The translations under genes were made by a program, and so were the position numbers. 64,000 bases of DNA from Lysobacteraceae bacterium SCN 69-320. GTDB taxonomy: Bacteria > Pseudomonadota > Gammaproteobacteria > Xanthomonadales > Rhodanobacteraceae. Positions 49,329 to 59,586 of this stretch are shown here, piece after piece; within the stretch, counting starts at the first letter, position 1; each line of letters starts with the position of its first letter. The stretch is from assembly GCA_001725155.1 (NCBI GenBank), contig MEFP01000012.1, forward strand, positions 372,001 through 436,000. Direction: 5' to 3'. The notes under the pieces were generated by a model. It searched no databases and was not told the DNA's origin. It was given only the letters and a program-made list of their open reading frames with translations.

Positions 49329-50404
49329 TCCTGGCCCAGCACCTCGGCCGCGCGCTCGGCGGCATCGAGATCCAGTGCGACCTGCTCGCCCGCGAACTCG
49401 CCGCGCTCGGCCACACGGTGCACTACGGCGCCGCCCACGGCGTGGCCGCCTCGACAGCGGCCACGCCGTATGCGCTGAGCGGCTGGACGCCCGGCTCGCC
49501 GGCGTCGCTCGCGCAGTTGCTCGGCGCGACCTCGCCCGACGTCGTCTATCTGCGCCACAACAAGATCGCGCTGCGCCGCACCGCCGCGCAGCTGCGCGAG
49601 GCCGGCGTGCCGCTGGTGTTCGCCGTGTCGAGCCTGCAGGACGTGCAGCCCTGGAGCTATCACCGCAAGCATGCGGCACCGACGCCGCGGCGGCTCGCCT
49701 CGATCGTCTGGCAGCGCCTGCGCAGCCGCTGGAACTGGAGCGGCCTGCGCTGGGCCGCCGGTGCAGTCAGCCTGAATCCGCACTACACCGAGCGCCTGCC
49801 GGTCGCGCGACGCATCCATATTCCCGACGCGATGGAGCGCAGCGCGGTGCCGTTCCAGTGGCCGCGCCGCTACGTGGCCTGGGTCGCGCAGGTCAAGGAC
49901 TACAAGAATCCCGGCGACTTCGTCGAACTCGCGCGCCGCTGCGCCGATCTCGACCTGGATTTCCTGCTCGTCGGCGCGCTGATCAGCCCGCGCTATGCCT
50001 GGATTGCCGACCCGAAGCGCACTCCGGCGAACTTCCACTACCTCGGCCAGCGCACGCCGGCGCAGGTCAACGGCCTACTGGCCGGCGCACTCGCGCTCGT
50101 GCACACCTGCGACCCGGAAGGCTTCGGCAACAACTTCATCCAGGCCTGGCAGCAGGGCACGCCGACCTTGTCGCTGCGCTTCGATCCGGGCGGCCTGATC
50201 GAAGGCGAAGGGCTCGGTGCCGTGCCCGGCAGTCTCGACGGACTGGAGCGCGCCCTGCGCGGCCTCCTCGCCGATCCGTCGCGCCGTGCCGCGATGGCCG
50301 CGCGCGCGCGGCGCCATGCGGACGAACACCACGATCCGCGGCGCAACGCGCAGCGCCTGGCCGATTTCCTGGCCGACGTCGCGCAGACGCGGAGCGGCGC
50401 ATGA
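49316..50404 (+). CDS. Family 4 (GT-B) glycosyltransferase
   Basis: This 362-residue protein starts MRILILAQHLGRALGGIEIQC with the Gly-rich loop of GT-B enzymes. The C-terminal half carries YVAWVAQVKDYKNPGDFVELARRC (the strand after the Lys/Arg of the donor site). It then carries LVHTCDPEGFGNNFIQAWQQGTPTL, the E-x7-E-like donor-binding region with PEGFGN. The conserved region lacks one Glu of the classic motif, so donor type cannot be stated. It overlaps the next gene by ATGA. Confidence 0.83.
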   Translation: MRILILAQHLGRALGGIEIQCDLLARELAALGHTVHYGAAHGVAASTAATPYALSGWTPGSPASLAQLLGATSPDVVYLRHNKIALRRTAAQLREAGVPLVFAVSSLQDVQPWSYHRKHAAPTPRRLASIVWQRLRSRWNWSGLRWAAGAVSLNPHYTERLPVARRIHIPDAMERSAVPFQWPRRYVAWVAQVKDYKNPGDFVELARRCADLDLDFLLVGALISPRYAWIADPKRTPANFHYLGQRTPAQVNGLLAGALALVHTCDPEGFGNNFIQAWQQGTPTLSLRFDPGGLIEGEGLGAVPGSLDGLERALRGLLADPSRRAAMAARARRHADEHHDPRRNAQRLADFLADVAQTRSGA

Positions 50405-51486
50405 AGGTGCTGTTCCTGACCAAGTACCCGCCGGCCGGCGCGAGCAGCCGCTACCGCGTGTTCCAGTATCTGCCCTACGTGGAAGCCGCCGGCATCGACT
50501 ACCGCGTGCAGTGCTTCATGAGCCCGGCCATGTATGCGCTGACCCAGCGCCCGGGCCATGCGCTGCGCAAGAGCCTGCACGCCGCCGCGGCGCTCGCGCG
50601 ACGGCTCGCCGCACTGTGGCGCTGCGGCCGCTACGACCTGATCTTCCTGCAGCGCGAATGCCTGCCGCTCGGGCCGCCGCTGATGGAACGGCTGTTCCGG
50701 CGCTGGCGCATACCGACGATCTTCGACTACGACGACGCGCTGTTCATCGTCAAGCCGAGCACCTACAACGGCTTCGCCGACGGCCTGCGCAGCGGCGCGC
50801 GCACGCGCGAGATCCTGCGTCTGGCCGACTGCGTGCTGGCCGGCAACGACTGGCTGCGCGCGCGCGCCGCCGAGGTGGGCGCCACGGCGCGTACCCTGCA
50901 CGTGGCCGAAGACCTCGCGCGCTTCCGGCGCCGGCCGGCGCACCACGGCGCGGCGACGACCCTGGGCTGGCTCGGTTCGCCGAGCACCGAGAAATACCTC
51001 GACCTGCTGCGCGCGCCGCTGCGCGCGCTGTGCCGGCGCCATCCGCAGCTGCGCCTGCTCGTCGTCGGCGGCGGCGCATTCGCCGATCCGGAAATTCCGG
51101 TCGAGCACCGCGCCTGGGACTACGCGCGCGAAGTGGCCGACCTGCACGCATTCGACATCGGCCTGATGCCGCTGCCGCCGGAGGACTGGTCGCTCGGCAA
51201 GTCCGGCGGCAAGGCGCGCACCTACATGGCCGCCGGCGTACCGGCGGTGTGCACCGGCATCGGCTTCAACTGCGAACTGATCCGCGACGGCGCGACCGGT
51301 TTCCTCGTGCGCGACGCGGCCGACTGGGAGGCCGCGCTGGAAGGTCTGATCGACGACGCGGCACTGCGCGAGCGCATCGCGATTGCCGCGCGCGCCGAGG
51401 TGGAACAGCGCTATTCGCTGGAGCGGCTCGGGCCGCAGTTCGTCGCCGTGCTGCAGGAGGTCGCCGGACATGCCCGCCGCCGCTGA
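50401..51486 (+). CDS. Family 4-like glycosyltransferase
   Basis: The 361-residue protein has the GT-B layout: MKVLFLTKYPPAGASSRYRVFQYLPYVEAAGIDYRV first, then TIFDYDDALFIVKPSTYNGF. The donor domain has TLGWLGSPSTEKYLDLLRAPL and GLMPLPPEDWSLGKSGGKARTYMAAGVPAV. It resembles glycosyltransferases that act late in extracellular polysaccharide repeat assembly. The last 17 bases overlap the next glycosyltransferase gene. The linkage is unknown. Confidence 0.82.
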   Translation: MKVLFLTKYPPAGASSRYRVFQYLPYVEAAGIDYRVQCFMSPAMYALTQRPGHALRKSLHAAAALARRLAALWRCGRYDLIFLQRECLPLGPPLMERLFRRWRIPTIFDYDDALFIVKPSTYNGFADGLRSGARTREILRLADCVLAGNDWLRARAAEVGATARTLHVAEDLARFRRRPAHHGAATTLGWLGSPSTEKYLDLLRAPLRALCRRHPQLRLLVVGGGAFADPEIPVEHRAWDYAREVADLHAFDIGLMPLPPEDWSLGKSGGKARTYMAAGVPAVCTGIGFNCELIRDGATGFLVRDAADWEAALEGLIDDAALRERIAIAARAEVEQRYSLERLGPQFVAVLQEVAGHARRR

Positions 51487-52675
51487 AGTGCTGTATCTGT
51501 CCTACAACGGCATCGGCGAACCGCTGGTGGAGTCGCAGGTGCTGGCCTATCTGCGCAGGCTCGCCGCGACCGGACTGCGCTTCACCCTGCTGACCTTCGA
51601 GCGCCGGCCGCTCGCGGGCGAGCACGAGGCGGCGCTGCGCGAATCGCTCGCGGCCGACGGCATACGCTGGTACTGGCTGCGCAGCCGCGCCGGCTGGGGA
51701 CCGCTGTCGGCGCTGCTGGACGTGCGCCGCGGTCTGGCCGTCGTGCGCGCGCTGCACGCACGGCACGGTTTTCGTCTCGTACACGCGCGCAGCTTTCTGC
51801 CGGCGCTGATCGCGCAGCGCTTCAAGCGCCGCAGCGGCGTGCCGTTTCTCAACGACCTGCGCGGCTTCTGGGTCGACGAGAAGGTCTATCGCGGCCGGCT
51901 GCGCGGCGACGGCGCGGTCTACCGCATCGCCAAGCGGCTCGAAGCGCAGGTGCTGCGCGACAGCGACTACATCGTCTCGCTGAGCGAGCGCGGCGCGCGC
52001 GAGCTGGCCGGCTTCGCCGCCTGGCGCGGCGGCACGCTGCCGCCGCTGGCGACGATCCCGACCTGCGTCGATCTGGAACGCTTCCGCCCGGCTCCGGCCC
52101 GGACGCCGGCGCAGCCGCTGTTGGGCTATGTCGGCTCGCTCAGCGAGGAATACCTGCCCGAGGAAGTCGTCGCATGGTTCGCCGCCGTGCGCGCGCGGCT
52201 TCCGCAGAGCCGTCTGGAACTCGTCACGCGCAGCGCGACCGCACCGTTGCAGGCCGCGCTCGCGCGCCACGGCGTGCCGGCCGACTGCGTGCAGCTGCAT
52301 GCGCTGCCGCCGGCGCAGGTGCCGGCGCGAATCCAGCGCTTCGATGCGGCGCTGTCGTTCATACGGCCGCATTTCGCCAAGCTCGCGAGCTGTCCGACCA
52401 AGGTCGGCGAATACCTGGCCTGCGGCGTGCCGGTGATCAGCAACGGCGGCATCGGCGATCTCGACGCGCTGCTCGGTGCCGGCGACACCGGCTGCGTGCT
52501 CGCCGACTTCGCGCCCGAAGCGCGCGCGCGCAGCGTCGACCATCTGCAGCGGCTGTGGCAGGACCCGGCGCTGGCGACGCGCTGCCGCGCGCTGGCCGAA
52601 TGCCATTTTTCCCTGGCCGAGGGCTGCGCGCGCTATGCGGCAGCCTATGCGCGGCTGCTCGGGACGACGGGCTGA
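51470..52675 (+). CDS. Family 4 glycosyltransferase
   Basis: This 401-residue GT-B enzyme has VLYLSYNGIGEPLVESQVLAYLRRLA at the N terminus, a short acceptor-binding region, and NDLRGFWVDEKVYRG followed by DYIVSLSERGARELAGF. The donor half has LLGYVGSLSEEYLPEEVVAWF and FAKLASCPTKVGEYLACGVPVISNGGIGD, which fits nucleotide-sugar binding. It starts inside the previous gene by 17 bases, so translation is coupled. The sugar is not predictable. Confidence 0.84.
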   Translation: MPAAAEVLYLSYNGIGEPLVESQVLAYLRRLAATGLRFTLLTFERRPLAGEHEAALRESLAADGIRWYWLRSRAGWGPLSALLDVRRGLAVVRALHARHGFRLVHARSFLPALIAQRFKRRSGVPFLNDLRGFWVDEKVYRGRLRGDGAVYRIAKRLEAQVLRDSDYIVSLSERGARELAGFAAWRGGTLPPLATIPTCVDLERFRPAPARTPAQPLLGYVGSLSEEYLPEEVVAWFAAVRARLPQSRLELVTRSATAPLQAALARHGVPADCVQLHALPPAQVPARIQRFDAALSFIRPHFAKLASCPTKVGEYLACGVPVISNGGIGDLDALLGAGDTGCVLADFAPEARARSVDHLQRLWQDPALATRCRALAECHFSLAEGCARYAAAYARLLGTTG

Positions 52676-52677
52676 AC

Positions 52678-53997
52678 ATGTTCGAGACCACGCTGGAAAT
52701 CGCCGCTGTCGTGCTGTCGCTGGGCTGCCTCGTGCTGGCCTGGCTGCTCGCCCGGCGCGAGCGCGATCCGCAGCGCCGCATGGCCGCGCCGCTGCCGCCG
52801 ACCTCGGGCCCGCTGCCGGGACCGGCCGCGCGGCGCTTCCTGCTGCGCGTGTTCGTCGGCGGCCTGCTCGTACGCGCAGCCGGCGTGATCCTGATCACCC
52901 TGACCGACGCGATACGCCAGCTGAGCCTGAGCCCCGACTCGCTGCGCTACCACCGCGAAGGCGTCGCGATCGCCGCACAGATGCACGAGGGCTTCTTCAA
53001 CGCGCCGAACTGGATCGACAACGGCTGGTTCCAGTTCACCGGCCTGGTCTACTGGCTGCTCGGTCCCGAGCCGCTGTACATCCAGAGCGTGAACATCCTG
53101 CTCGGCGCGCTGACGCCGCTGATCGTGTTCCGCATCGTGCTGGCGGTCTATCGCGTGGAAAAGCTCGCGCGCGTCGTGACCTTGCTGATCGCGTTCTTTC
53201 CGTCGTTCGTCTACTGGTCGTGCCTGATGCTGAAGGACCCGGCGTCGATCTTCAGCGTGAGCCTGCTCGTGCTGTCGGTCGTGCGCCTGCGCGAAGGCTT
53301 CCGCGCCGGCGCGCTTGCCGGCATGGCCGCGGCGCTGCTGATCCTGCTGGGCTTGCGCGAATACCTGTTCTTCGTCTGCCTGTTCCTCGTGCTGGCCTGC
53401 TACATCCCGGTCGAGGGCCGCCGCACCGCGCCGCTGCTGGCGACCCTGGCCGGCCTCGTCGTGCTGATCGGCGCGGCGACCTGGTTCGCCGGCTTCGGCG
53501 TGTTCGGCGCCGACTACATCCGCCAGTCGCACTATTTCGACCTGGACTACATCAACCAGTCGCGCATCAACATCAGCCACGGCAGCGGCGCGTTCTTCGC
53601 CGCGCCGGAAACCGCGGTCTGGGGCCAGGATCTGGGCTCGACCCTGCGCGCGGCGGTCGCGGCGCTGTATTTCTTCTTCGTCTCCGTCGACCTGACCCAG
53701 ATCGGCAGCCAGCGCCAGCTCATGGCGCTGCCCGAGATCCTCGTGATCCTGTGCCTGCTGCCCAGTCTCGTGCGCGGCCTGCGCTACAGCTGGCAGCACG
53801 CGCGCCAGGCTTCGCTGCCGCTGGCGGTGTTCGCGTTCGGCCTGCTCGCCGTGTACGGCTCGGCAGCGACCAACATGGGCGCGATGTTCCGCTGGCGCAT
53901 GCAGGCGCTGCCGCTGCTGCTGACCTTCATGGTCTACGGCGTGTTCGTCCACGGCCGCGGTCCGATCTACCGCGCGCTGCAGCGGCTGAAGCTCTGA
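52678..53997 (+). CDS. Multi-pass membrane protein, possibly GT-C-type glycosyltransferase
   Basis: The 439-residue protein has about nine to ten membrane helices. Between the first two is an acidic loop region with SPDSLRYHREGVAIA and NAPNWIDNGWFQFTGLVYWLLGPEPLYIQS. The pattern FPSFVYWSCLMLKDPASIFSVSLLVLSVVRL is typical of GT39/ArnT-like or polysaccharide-polymerase-like membrane proteins found in exopolysaccharide clusters. It could be a lipid-linked sugar transferase or a second polymerase. I do not recognise a specific function. Confidence 0.6.
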   Translation: MFETTLEIAAVVLSLGCLVLAWLLARRERDPQRRMAAPLPPTSGPLPGPAARRFLLRVFVGGLLVRAAGVILITLTDAIRQLSLSPDSLRYHREGVAIAAQMHEGFFNAPNWIDNGWFQFTGLVYWLLGPEPLYIQSVNILLGALTPLIVFRIVLAVYRVEKLARVVTLLIAFFPSFVYWSCLMLKDPASIFSVSLLVLSVVRLREGFRAGALAGMAAALLILLGLREYLFFVCLFLVLACYIPVEGRRTAPLLATLAGLVVLIGAATWFAGFGVFGADYIRQSHYFDLDYINQSRINISHGSGAFFAAPETAVWGQDLGSTLRAAVAALYFFFVSVDLTQIGSQRQLMALPEILVILCLLPSLVRGLRYSWQHARQASLPLAVFAFGLLAVYGSAATNMGAMFRWRMQALPLLLTFMVYGVFVHGRGPIYRALQRLKL

Positions 53998-54007
53998 GGC
54001 CGCCGCC

Positions 54008-55177
54008 ATGCGCATCGACGCCGTCGTGCTCGGACTGTCGCCCACGGGGCTGTACGCGCTGCGCGAGCTGCACGAGGCCGGCCATGCGGTCGTCGGCGTC
54101 GACCGCAGCCCCGGCTGCGCGCGCTATTCGCGCGCCGCGCAGGCCTGCTGGCTGGTCGGCGACGACGATGCGCTGATGGCACGTCTGCGTCGCCTGGCCG
54201 ACACGCAGGCGACGCCGCCGCTGCTGCTGCCGACCAACGACCACTACATCGAGCTGCTGATCGCGCGCCAGGCCGAACTCGCGCCGCGATTCCGCTTCGC
54301 CGGCTGCTACGGCGGCATTGCCGCGGAACTGCTCGACAAGCAGCGTTTCCATGCCTTGTGCCGGCGCCACGGCCTGGCCGCGCCAGGTGTCTGGTTGCTG
54401 GCCGATGCGCAGGAGCTCGACGCGCTGGCCGCGGACATTCCGTGTCCGTGCCTGCTCAAGCCCGCGCTCGTGCACAAGGCGCGGCCGTTCCTGCGCGGCG
54501 CCAAGCTGCTGATCGCGCGTACGCCGGCCGAACTGCGCCGTCTGGCCGCGACCTTGCCGCGCGACAGCGGCGCCTGGCTGGTGCAGGAAATCGTGCCCGG
54601 TCCCGAATCGCAGATCACGCTGTTCGGCGCCTACGTGGATGCGGCCGGAAACGCGCAGCAGGGCTTCGTCGCGCGCAAGCTGCGTCAGTATCCGCCGGGC
54701 TTCGGCTCGGCTTCGCTCGCGCTGAGCGCCGACTGCGCCGAAACGCGCGAGCGGTCGCAGGACTTCCTGCGCCGCATCGGCTTCCACGGCATCTGCGGCG
54801 CCGAGTTCAAGCGCGACCCGCGCGACGGCGTTTTGAAAGTCATCGAGATCAATCCGCGCCCGACCCTGTGGTTCGCCCTCAGCCACGCCGCCGGCAAACG
54901 CATCGCCGTGGCCTGCGCGCGCGACCTGCGCGGCGAGGCCGCGCCGGCCGACGACCGGCAGCGCGACGGCGTGCTCTGGCGCTACCTGCTCAAGGATCTG
55001 GCGGCCGCACGCTTCTACCGGCGCCGCGGCGCGGACTTCGTGCTGCCGCCGCCGCAGACCGCGGCCGCGGCGCAGGCCCGCGGCCGCAGCTGGGCGGTGT
55101 TCGACGGCCGCGATCCGCTGCCGGCGCTGATGGAGCCGCTGCTGTTCCTGCGCAAGCTGTTTGCGAGGCGCGCATGA
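54008..55177 (+). CDS. ATP-grasp enzyme
   Basis: The 389-residue protein begins with a Rossmann-like pre-ATP-grasp domain ([28 protein letters not shown]). The ATP-grasp fold follows, with [46 protein letters not shown], and the metal-binding [21 protein letters not shown]. Such enzymes join an acyl group to an amine or another nucleophile with ATP. In polysaccharide loci they probably attach an amino acid or similar group to a sugar. Together with the following deacetylase it may decorate an amino sugar. Confidence 0.82.
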   Translation: MRIDAVVLGLSPTGLYALRELHEAGHAVVGVDRSPGCARYSRAAQACWLVGDDDALMARLRRLADTQATPPLLLPTNDHYIELLIARQAELAPRFRFAGCYGGIAAELLDKQRFHALCRRHGLAAPGVWLLADAQELDALAADIPCPCLLKPALVHKARPFLRGAKLLIARTPAELRRLAATLPRDSGAWLVQEIVPGPESQITLFGAYVDAAGNAQQGFVARKLRQYPPGFGSASLALSADCAETRERSQDFLRRIGFHGICGAEFKRDPRDGVLKVIEINPRPTLWFALSHAAGKRIAVACARDLRGEAAPADDRQRDGVLWRYLLKDLAAARFYRRRGADFVLPPPQTAAAAQARGRSWAVFDGRDPLPALMEPLLFLRKLFARRA

Positions 55178-56028
55178 GGCGGCTCATCGTCAACGCCGAC
55201 GACTTCGGCCTCTGCGACAGCGTCAACGCCGCCGTCGTCGACGCGTTCGCGGCAGGCTGTCTGTCCAGCACCACCTTGCTCGTCAACGGCGCGGCCGCGG
55301 CGGCCGCAGCGGTGCTGGCACGCGCGCATCCACGGCTCGGCGTCGGCCTGCACTTCAACCTGACCCTCGGCACGCCGAGCGCGCCGGCCGCGACGGTGCG
55401 GTCGCTGCTCGGCGCCGACGGCTGTTTTGCCGACCGCGGCGAGATCGCGGGCCGCGCGCTGCGCGGCCGCCTCGACCGCGCCGAACTGCGCCGCGAACTG
55501 CAGGCACAGCTCGACGCGTTCGCTGCGCTCGGTCTGCAGCCGACTCACGTCGACAGCCACCAGCACGTGCATGCGCTGCCGCCGGTGTTCGACATCGTCG
55601 CCGCCGAATGCGCCGCGCGCGGGCTGCCGCTGCGCCAGCCCGACGTGCTGCGCCTGCGCGCGGCGCGGCCCGATCCCGGTCGCCGAATGCGCAGCGCACT
55701 GCTCGCGCTGATGAATCGCCGCAACGCCTGGCGCTGGCGCGGCCGCCTGCGCAGCAACCGCGGCTTCGCCAGCCTGTTCGATTTCGGCGCGGTGCCGGCG
55801 CAGCCGGCTGCGGCGCACTACCGCGAACTGCTCGCGGCGGCCCGCGGCAGTCCGCTGGAACTCATGGTGCATCTGGTCCGCGACGCCGACGCGGTCGAAG
55901 GTCTGACGCGCATCGGCGCGGCGGCGGCGGCCGAATGGCGCTTCCTGCGCGACGGCGGACTCGCGCCGCTGATCGCCGAACAGAACCTGCGCCTGTGCAC
56001 CTACGCACAGGCCTTCGAGGAGGACTGA
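55174..56028 (+). CDS. ChbG/HpnK-type (YdjC) carbohydrate deacetylase
   Basis: The 284-residue protein has [24 protein letters not shown] at the N terminus, with the metal-binding Asp pair. It then has [18 protein letters not shown] and the metal His pair in [16 protein letters not shown] near residue 130. Family members remove N-acetyl groups from chitobiose or hopanoid precursors. Here it probably de-N-acetylates a sugar of the repeat unit, providing a free amine on which the ATP-grasp enzyme before it could act. It overlaps that gene by ATGA. Confidence 0.87.
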   Translation: MRRLIVNADDFGLCDSVNAAVVDAFAAGCLSSTTLLVNGAAAAAAAVLARAHPRLGVGLHFNLTLGTPSAPAATVRSLLGADGCFADRGEIAGRALRGRLDRAELRRELQAQLDAFAALGLQPTHVDSHQHVHALPPVFDIVAAECAARGLPLRQPDVLRLRAARPDPGRRMRSALLALMNRRNAWRWRGRLRSNRGFASLFDFGAVPAQPAAAHYRELLAAARGSPLELMVHLVRDADAVEGLTRIGAAAAAEWRFLRDGGLAPLIAEQNLRLCTYAQAFEED

Positions 56029-56600
56029 TGCATCGCGACACGCACGAAGGCCGGCCCTCGTCGCTCGCGCACTGGTCGCTGCGCGAGGCCGTGTTCCTGG
56101 TGCTGGCCAACAACCTGCCGCGGCTGTGGCTGCTCGACCGCTATCGCGCCGTGCTCTATCGCCTGGCCGGCGTCACGGTCGGCCGCGGCAGCACGATCTA
56201 CGGCCCGCTGAGCGTGCGGCCCTACGGCGGCTGCCGCTACATCACGATCGGCCGCGACAGCTTTCTCAACGTCGACACGGCGTTCACCGTCGTCTACGAC
56301 CGCGTGCGCATCGGCGACCGCGTGCAGATCGGTCCGCGCGTCGCGTTCGAGACCATGGGCCACGGCCTGACCTACCTGCCCGGCAAGGGCCGCGGCCGCA
56401 CCTCCGGCCCGATCGTCGTCGAGGACGAGGTCTGGATCGGCGCGAACGCGGTGATCCTGCAGGGCGTGACCGTAGGCCGCGGCGCCGTCGTCGCCGCCGG
56501 TGCCGTGGTCACGCGCGACGTCGCCGCGTGGACATTGGTCGGCGGCGTGCCGGCGCGCGTGCTGCGCGAGCTGCCTCGACCGCACGGAGACGCGCCATGA
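56028..56600 (+). CDS. Second left-handed beta-helix acyltransferase
   Basis: The 190-residue protein has a helical N-terminal region ([32 protein letters not shown]). Hexapeptide repeats start at [20 protein letters not shown] and end at [43 protein letters not shown] His likely to be catalytic lies in [10 protein letters not shown]. It is probably an O-acetyltransferase for the repeat unit. The start overlaps the previous stop by TGATG, and the end overlaps the next ATG. Confidence 0.82.
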   Translation: MHRDTHEGRPSSLAHWSLREAVFLVLANNLPRLWLLDRYRAVLYRLAGVTVGRGSTIYGPLSVRPYGGCRYITIGRDSFLNVDTAFTVVYDRVRIGDRVQIGPRVAFETMGHGLTYLPGKGRGRTSGPIVVEDEVWIGANAVILQGVTVGRGAVVAAGAVVTRDVAAWTLVGGVPARVLRELPRPHGDAP

Positions 56601-57802
56601 AGATCCTGCTGTTCGCCAACACCGACTGGTATCTCTACAACTTCCGCCTCGCGCTCGCGCAGAACCTGCGCCGGCGCGGCGTGGAGGTCGTGCTGGCCTC
56701 GCCGCCGGGCCCGTACGGCGAACGCCTGAACGCCCTGGGCCTGCGCTGGATCGCCGTGCCGCTGCAGCGGCGCAGCCTCGGCCCGCTGCGCGAGGCGCGC
56801 CTGCTGTTCTGGCTGTGCCGGCTGCTGCGCCGGGAACGGCCCGATCTCGTTCACGGCTTCACGATCAAATGCGCCGTCTACGCCTCGCTGGCTGCGCGCG
56901 TCAGCGGCGTGCCGGCCTGCATCGCCGCGATCACCGGCCTGGGCTACGTGTTCACCAGCGACGAGGCGCGCGCGCGTCTGCTGCGGCCCGTCGTGCGCCT
57001 GCTGCTGCGCCAGGCACTGACCGGCGCCCGTCGGCGCCTCGTGCTGCAGAACGCCGACGACCGCGCGCTGTTCCTGCAGGCGCGCCTCGTCGATGCGGCG
57101 GCGGTGCGCCTGATCCCGAGCTCGGGCGTGGATCTGACCCGCTTCGCGCCGGCGCCGCGCCGCGCCGAGGCCGGCGCGCCGCTGCGCGTGCTGCTCGCCG
57201 CGCGCCTGCTCTGGGACAAGGGCCTGGCCGAATACGCCGAAGCGGCGCGGCGCCTGCGCGCCGACGGACGCAGGATCCGTTTCCTGCTGGCCGGCGCGCC
57301 GGATGCGGGCAACCCGGCCTCGGCCGACGCCGCCGTGATCGAGCGCTGGCACGCCGCCGGCGACATCGAATGGCTGGGCCATGTCGAGGACGTGCCGGCG
57401 CTGCTGCGCGGCATCGACGCCGCCGTGCTGCCGAGCTATCGCGAAGGCCTGCCGCGTTCGCTGATCGAAGCGGCCGCCTGCGGCCTGGCGCTGGTCACGA
57501 CCGACGTGCCGGGCTGCCGCGACGTGGTCCGCGACGGTGTCGACGGCCTGCTCGTGCCGGTGCGCGACGCGGGCGCGCTCGCCCGGGCGATCGCCCGCCT
57601 CGACGACGACCGCGCACTGCTGCAGCGCCTCGGCGAGGCGGCACGACGGCGCGTCGCGGCCGAATACGCCGTCGAGCGCGTCAACGCGCGCACGCTGGAG
57701 GTCTATCGCGAACTGCTGCCGGAATTTCCGGCCGACGAGGCGCTGCCGGCGCCGGCGGCCGTGCCGGCGGAATCCTGGCAAGGCGCTGCGCAGCCTTACT
57801 GA
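56597..57802 (+). CDS. Family 4 glycosyltransferase (PglA-like)
   Basis: This 401-residue protein resembles bacterial glycosyltransferases that add N-acetylgalactosamine or related sugars to undecaprenyl-diphosphate-linked sugars. It starts [60 protein letters not shown] is a hallmark, and [15 protein letters not shown] with [21 protein letters not shown] follows. The donor-binding Glu residues lie in [33 protein letters not shown] (E-x7-E). It is the last gene of the polysaccharide operon and converges on the signalling operon. Confidence 0.87.
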   Translation: MKILLFANTDWYLYNFRLALAQNLRRRGVEVVLASPPGPYGERLNALGLRWIAVPLQRRSLGPLREARLLFWLCRLLRRERPDLVHGFTIKCAVYASLAARVSGVPACIAAITGLGYVFTSDEARARLLRPVVRLLLRQALTGARRRLVLQNADDRALFLQARLVDAAAVRLIPSSGVDLTRFAPAPRRAEAGAPLRVLLAARLLWDKGLAEYAEAARRLRADGRRIRFLLAGAPDAGNPASADAAVIERWHAAGDIEWLGHVEDVPALLRGIDAAVLPSYREGLPRSLIEAAACGLALVTTDVPGCRDVVRDGVDGLLVPVRDAGALARAIARLDDDRALLQRLGEAARRRVAAEYAVERVNARTLEVYRELLPEFPADEALPAPAAVPAESWQGAAQPY

Positions 57803-58004
57803 GACGGACCGCACGCCCCGTGCATGCTCGTCGCTGCGATGGACGCGGCGACTTTCCTGCGCCGGCATCGGCGCTGCCTGCGGCGTTCACGCCGCTGCGC
57901 CATTGCACGCCGCGTCGCGTCGGGTCAACGCCGCGATCAGCACCGCGTTTGCCGGCTTCAGCGCAAGCCGCCGCCGTCGCCGCCGCGATTGCGTGCCGTC
58001 GCGG

Positions 58005-58394
58005 TCAGCTGATCGCCGCGCCGGCGCTCAGCGCGCAGGTCTTGGTATGGCCGAGCACGAGGCCGAGCCGTGCCTCGCGCCGGGCCAGCACGGCCAGGAT
58101 CAGCAGGCCGCCGCTGCCGGGCACGTTGGCGATGACGAGCTTGCCCTCGACCGACTCGATCAGCACGTGATCGAGCATGCCGGCGCCGAGATCGCGCATG
58201 ACCGACTGCCCCAGCGCGGCCAGCGAGCTGGCCATCGCGGCGAACTTGCCGGGCTCCAGCCTGCCGCGGATCTTCTCGGCGAACGGCCGGCCGTCGCGCA
58301 CGGCGATCATTGCCGCGGTCACGTCGTCGCAGCGCAGCAGCAGATCCTCCAGCGCGGCGGTGCAGAGCTGGCGTGTCGTTTCGTTCAATGCCAT
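58005..58394 (-). CDS. Roadblock/LC7-domain protein
   Basis: The 129-residue protein has the roadblock/LC7 pattern: ALEDLLLRCDDVTAAMIAVRDGRPFAEKI, FAAMASSLAALGQSVMRDLGAG, VEGKLVIANVPGSGGLLILAVLARREARLGLVLGHTK. Such proteins bind small Ras-like GTPases and regulate them, as MglB does for MglA. Its start overlaps the end of the MglA-like GTPase gene by 10 bases, so the two are made together. It is the last gene of the minus-strand signalling operon. Confidence 0.85.
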   Translation of the reverse strand: MALNETTRQLCTAALEDLLLRCDDVTAAMIAVRDGRPFAEKIRGRLEPGKFAAMASSLAALGQSVMRDLGAGMLDHVLIESVEGKLVIANVPGSGGLLILAVLARREARLGLVLGHTKTCALSAGAAIS

Positions 58395-58954
58395 TGGGAA
58401 GCACCTCGCCCGGCCGGGATGTCGGCTTCGCCGTCGAGCAGGATGAACAGCAGTTCGAACAGACGCACGATGTCGGCGCGGCGCCGCGCGTCCACCGGCA
58501 GTATCGGCGCGACCAGACCGTACTGGTCGAGCAGTGCGCGGCACTGGCGCAGCAGGGTTTCCGACGGCGTGGTCAGCTTGTTCAGCGCGATCACGAGCGG
58601 CAGCTCGCGCACCTCGCCGGCATAGGTCTCCAGGGTCTCGCGCAGGCCCTGCACGGCGAATTCGGTGGAGCCGTCGACGAGCACGACGACGCCGAGCAGT
58701 CCTTCGCGCACGATGTCGAACATGAACTTGAAGCGCGCCTGGCCCGGCAGGCCGTAGAGCAGCAACCGGTCCTCGCCGCCGATGCCGAGTTCGCCGTAGT
58801 CGAACGCGACCGTCGTGGTCGGCTTGCGCAGCGCGAGCTCGTCGGTGCAGCCCACGTCGGTGGTCACCGGCGGTATGTCGCTGACTGCAGCGATGCAGGT
58901 CGTCTTGCCGGCGCCGGGCTCGCCGATGAACAGCAGCTTGTGACTGGCGCTCAT
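58385..58954 (-). CDS. MglA-like small GTPase
   Basis: The 189-residue protein has the P loop GEPGAGKTT (11-19). TTDVGCTDELALRKPTTTVAFDYGEL is the switch region, and YGLPGQARFKFMFDIV is the G3 region in which the usual D-x-x-G becomes LPGQ, as in MglA-like GTPases. VIALNKLT is the N-K motif with Thr in place of the specificity Asp. It probably cycles between GTP and GDP under roadblock-protein control, and may steer polarity, motility or polysaccharide secretion. It is sandwiched by overlap between the roadblock gene and an unassigned gene. Confidence 0.85.
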   Translation of the reverse strand: MSASHKLLFIGEPGAGKTTCIAAVSDIPPVTTDVGCTDELALRKPTTTVAFDYGELGIGGEDRLLLYGLPGQARFKFMFDIVREGLLGVVVLVDGSTEFAVQGLRETLETYAGEVRELPLVIALNKLTTPSETLLRQCRALLDQYGLVAPILPVDARRRADIVRLFELLFILLDGEADIPAGRGASQWH

Positions 58955-59586
58955 CGCGAGAATCCGAGTATCGCGCCGACGCGCACGGCCAGGCGCAGCA
59001 ACCCGGCCGGCCGCGCCGCCGTGGCGGCGGCCGGCTGACGGTCGACGGCGCGTTCCAGCGCGCCGAGCCGGTTCACCGCCTCGATGCAGCGCTGCACCTG
59101 GTCCGGCGTCGCGCCGCTGTGTTCGGCCAGTTCCTGCGCGCTGCGGTAGGTGCGCCGCATCGCCGCCATGATGCGCCACTGCACCACGTCCCAGCCATTG
59201 GCTTCGTAGGGCCAGCAGCGCAGCCGGTAGCGTCCCGCGGCTTCGGCGACCGCGGGCTTGTCCGGCTGCGCTGCGGGCGCCTCCTTGTTCAGCAACGCCA
59301 GCAGCTCGTAGCCGCGCAGCGGCCGGTGCAAGGTGCCGGCCGGGTGTTCGCGCGGCCGCTGCGAACACCCGGCCAGGGCGGCGCGGCGGTCGAACTCGAC
59401 CGGCGTGTGCTGATCCAGATTCAACAACACCACGTCGGCCGGCTCGCCCGCCTCGGCCAGCACCCAGCGCTGCTTCAGGTGCGTGCCGAGCAGACCGAGC
59501 AGGCGGCGCGTGGCCTCCAGCTCCTCAGGACTGAAATGGGCGCAGGCCACGCGGAAGGACCGCGGCGGATAGTCGGTGCCACTCAT
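58951..59586 (-). CDS. Unassigned protein of the GTPase operon
   Basis: The 211-residue protein is not recognised. An N-terminal part (FRVACAHFSPEELEATRRLLGLLG through LAEAGEPADVVLLNLDQ) could be a degenerate receiver-like fold. A middle region has CSQRPREHPAGTLHRPLRG. A C-terminal half reading MAAMRRTYRSAQELAEHSGATPDQVQRCIEAVNRLGALER looks like a winged helix. It might link the GTPase to gene control or to a partner protein. Its stop overlaps the MglA-like ATG by four bases, so it belongs to the operon. Confidence 0.55.
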   Translation of the reverse strand: MSGTDYPPRSFRVACAHFSPEELEATRRLLGLLGTHLKQRWVLAEAGEPADVVLLNLDQHTPVEFDRRAALAGCSQRPREHPAGTLHRPLRGYELLALLNKEAPAAQPDKPAVAEAAGRYRLRCWPYEANGWDVVQWRIMAAMRRTYRSAQELAEHSGATPDQVQRCIEAVNRLGALERAVDRQPAAATAARPAGLLRLAVRVGAILGFSR

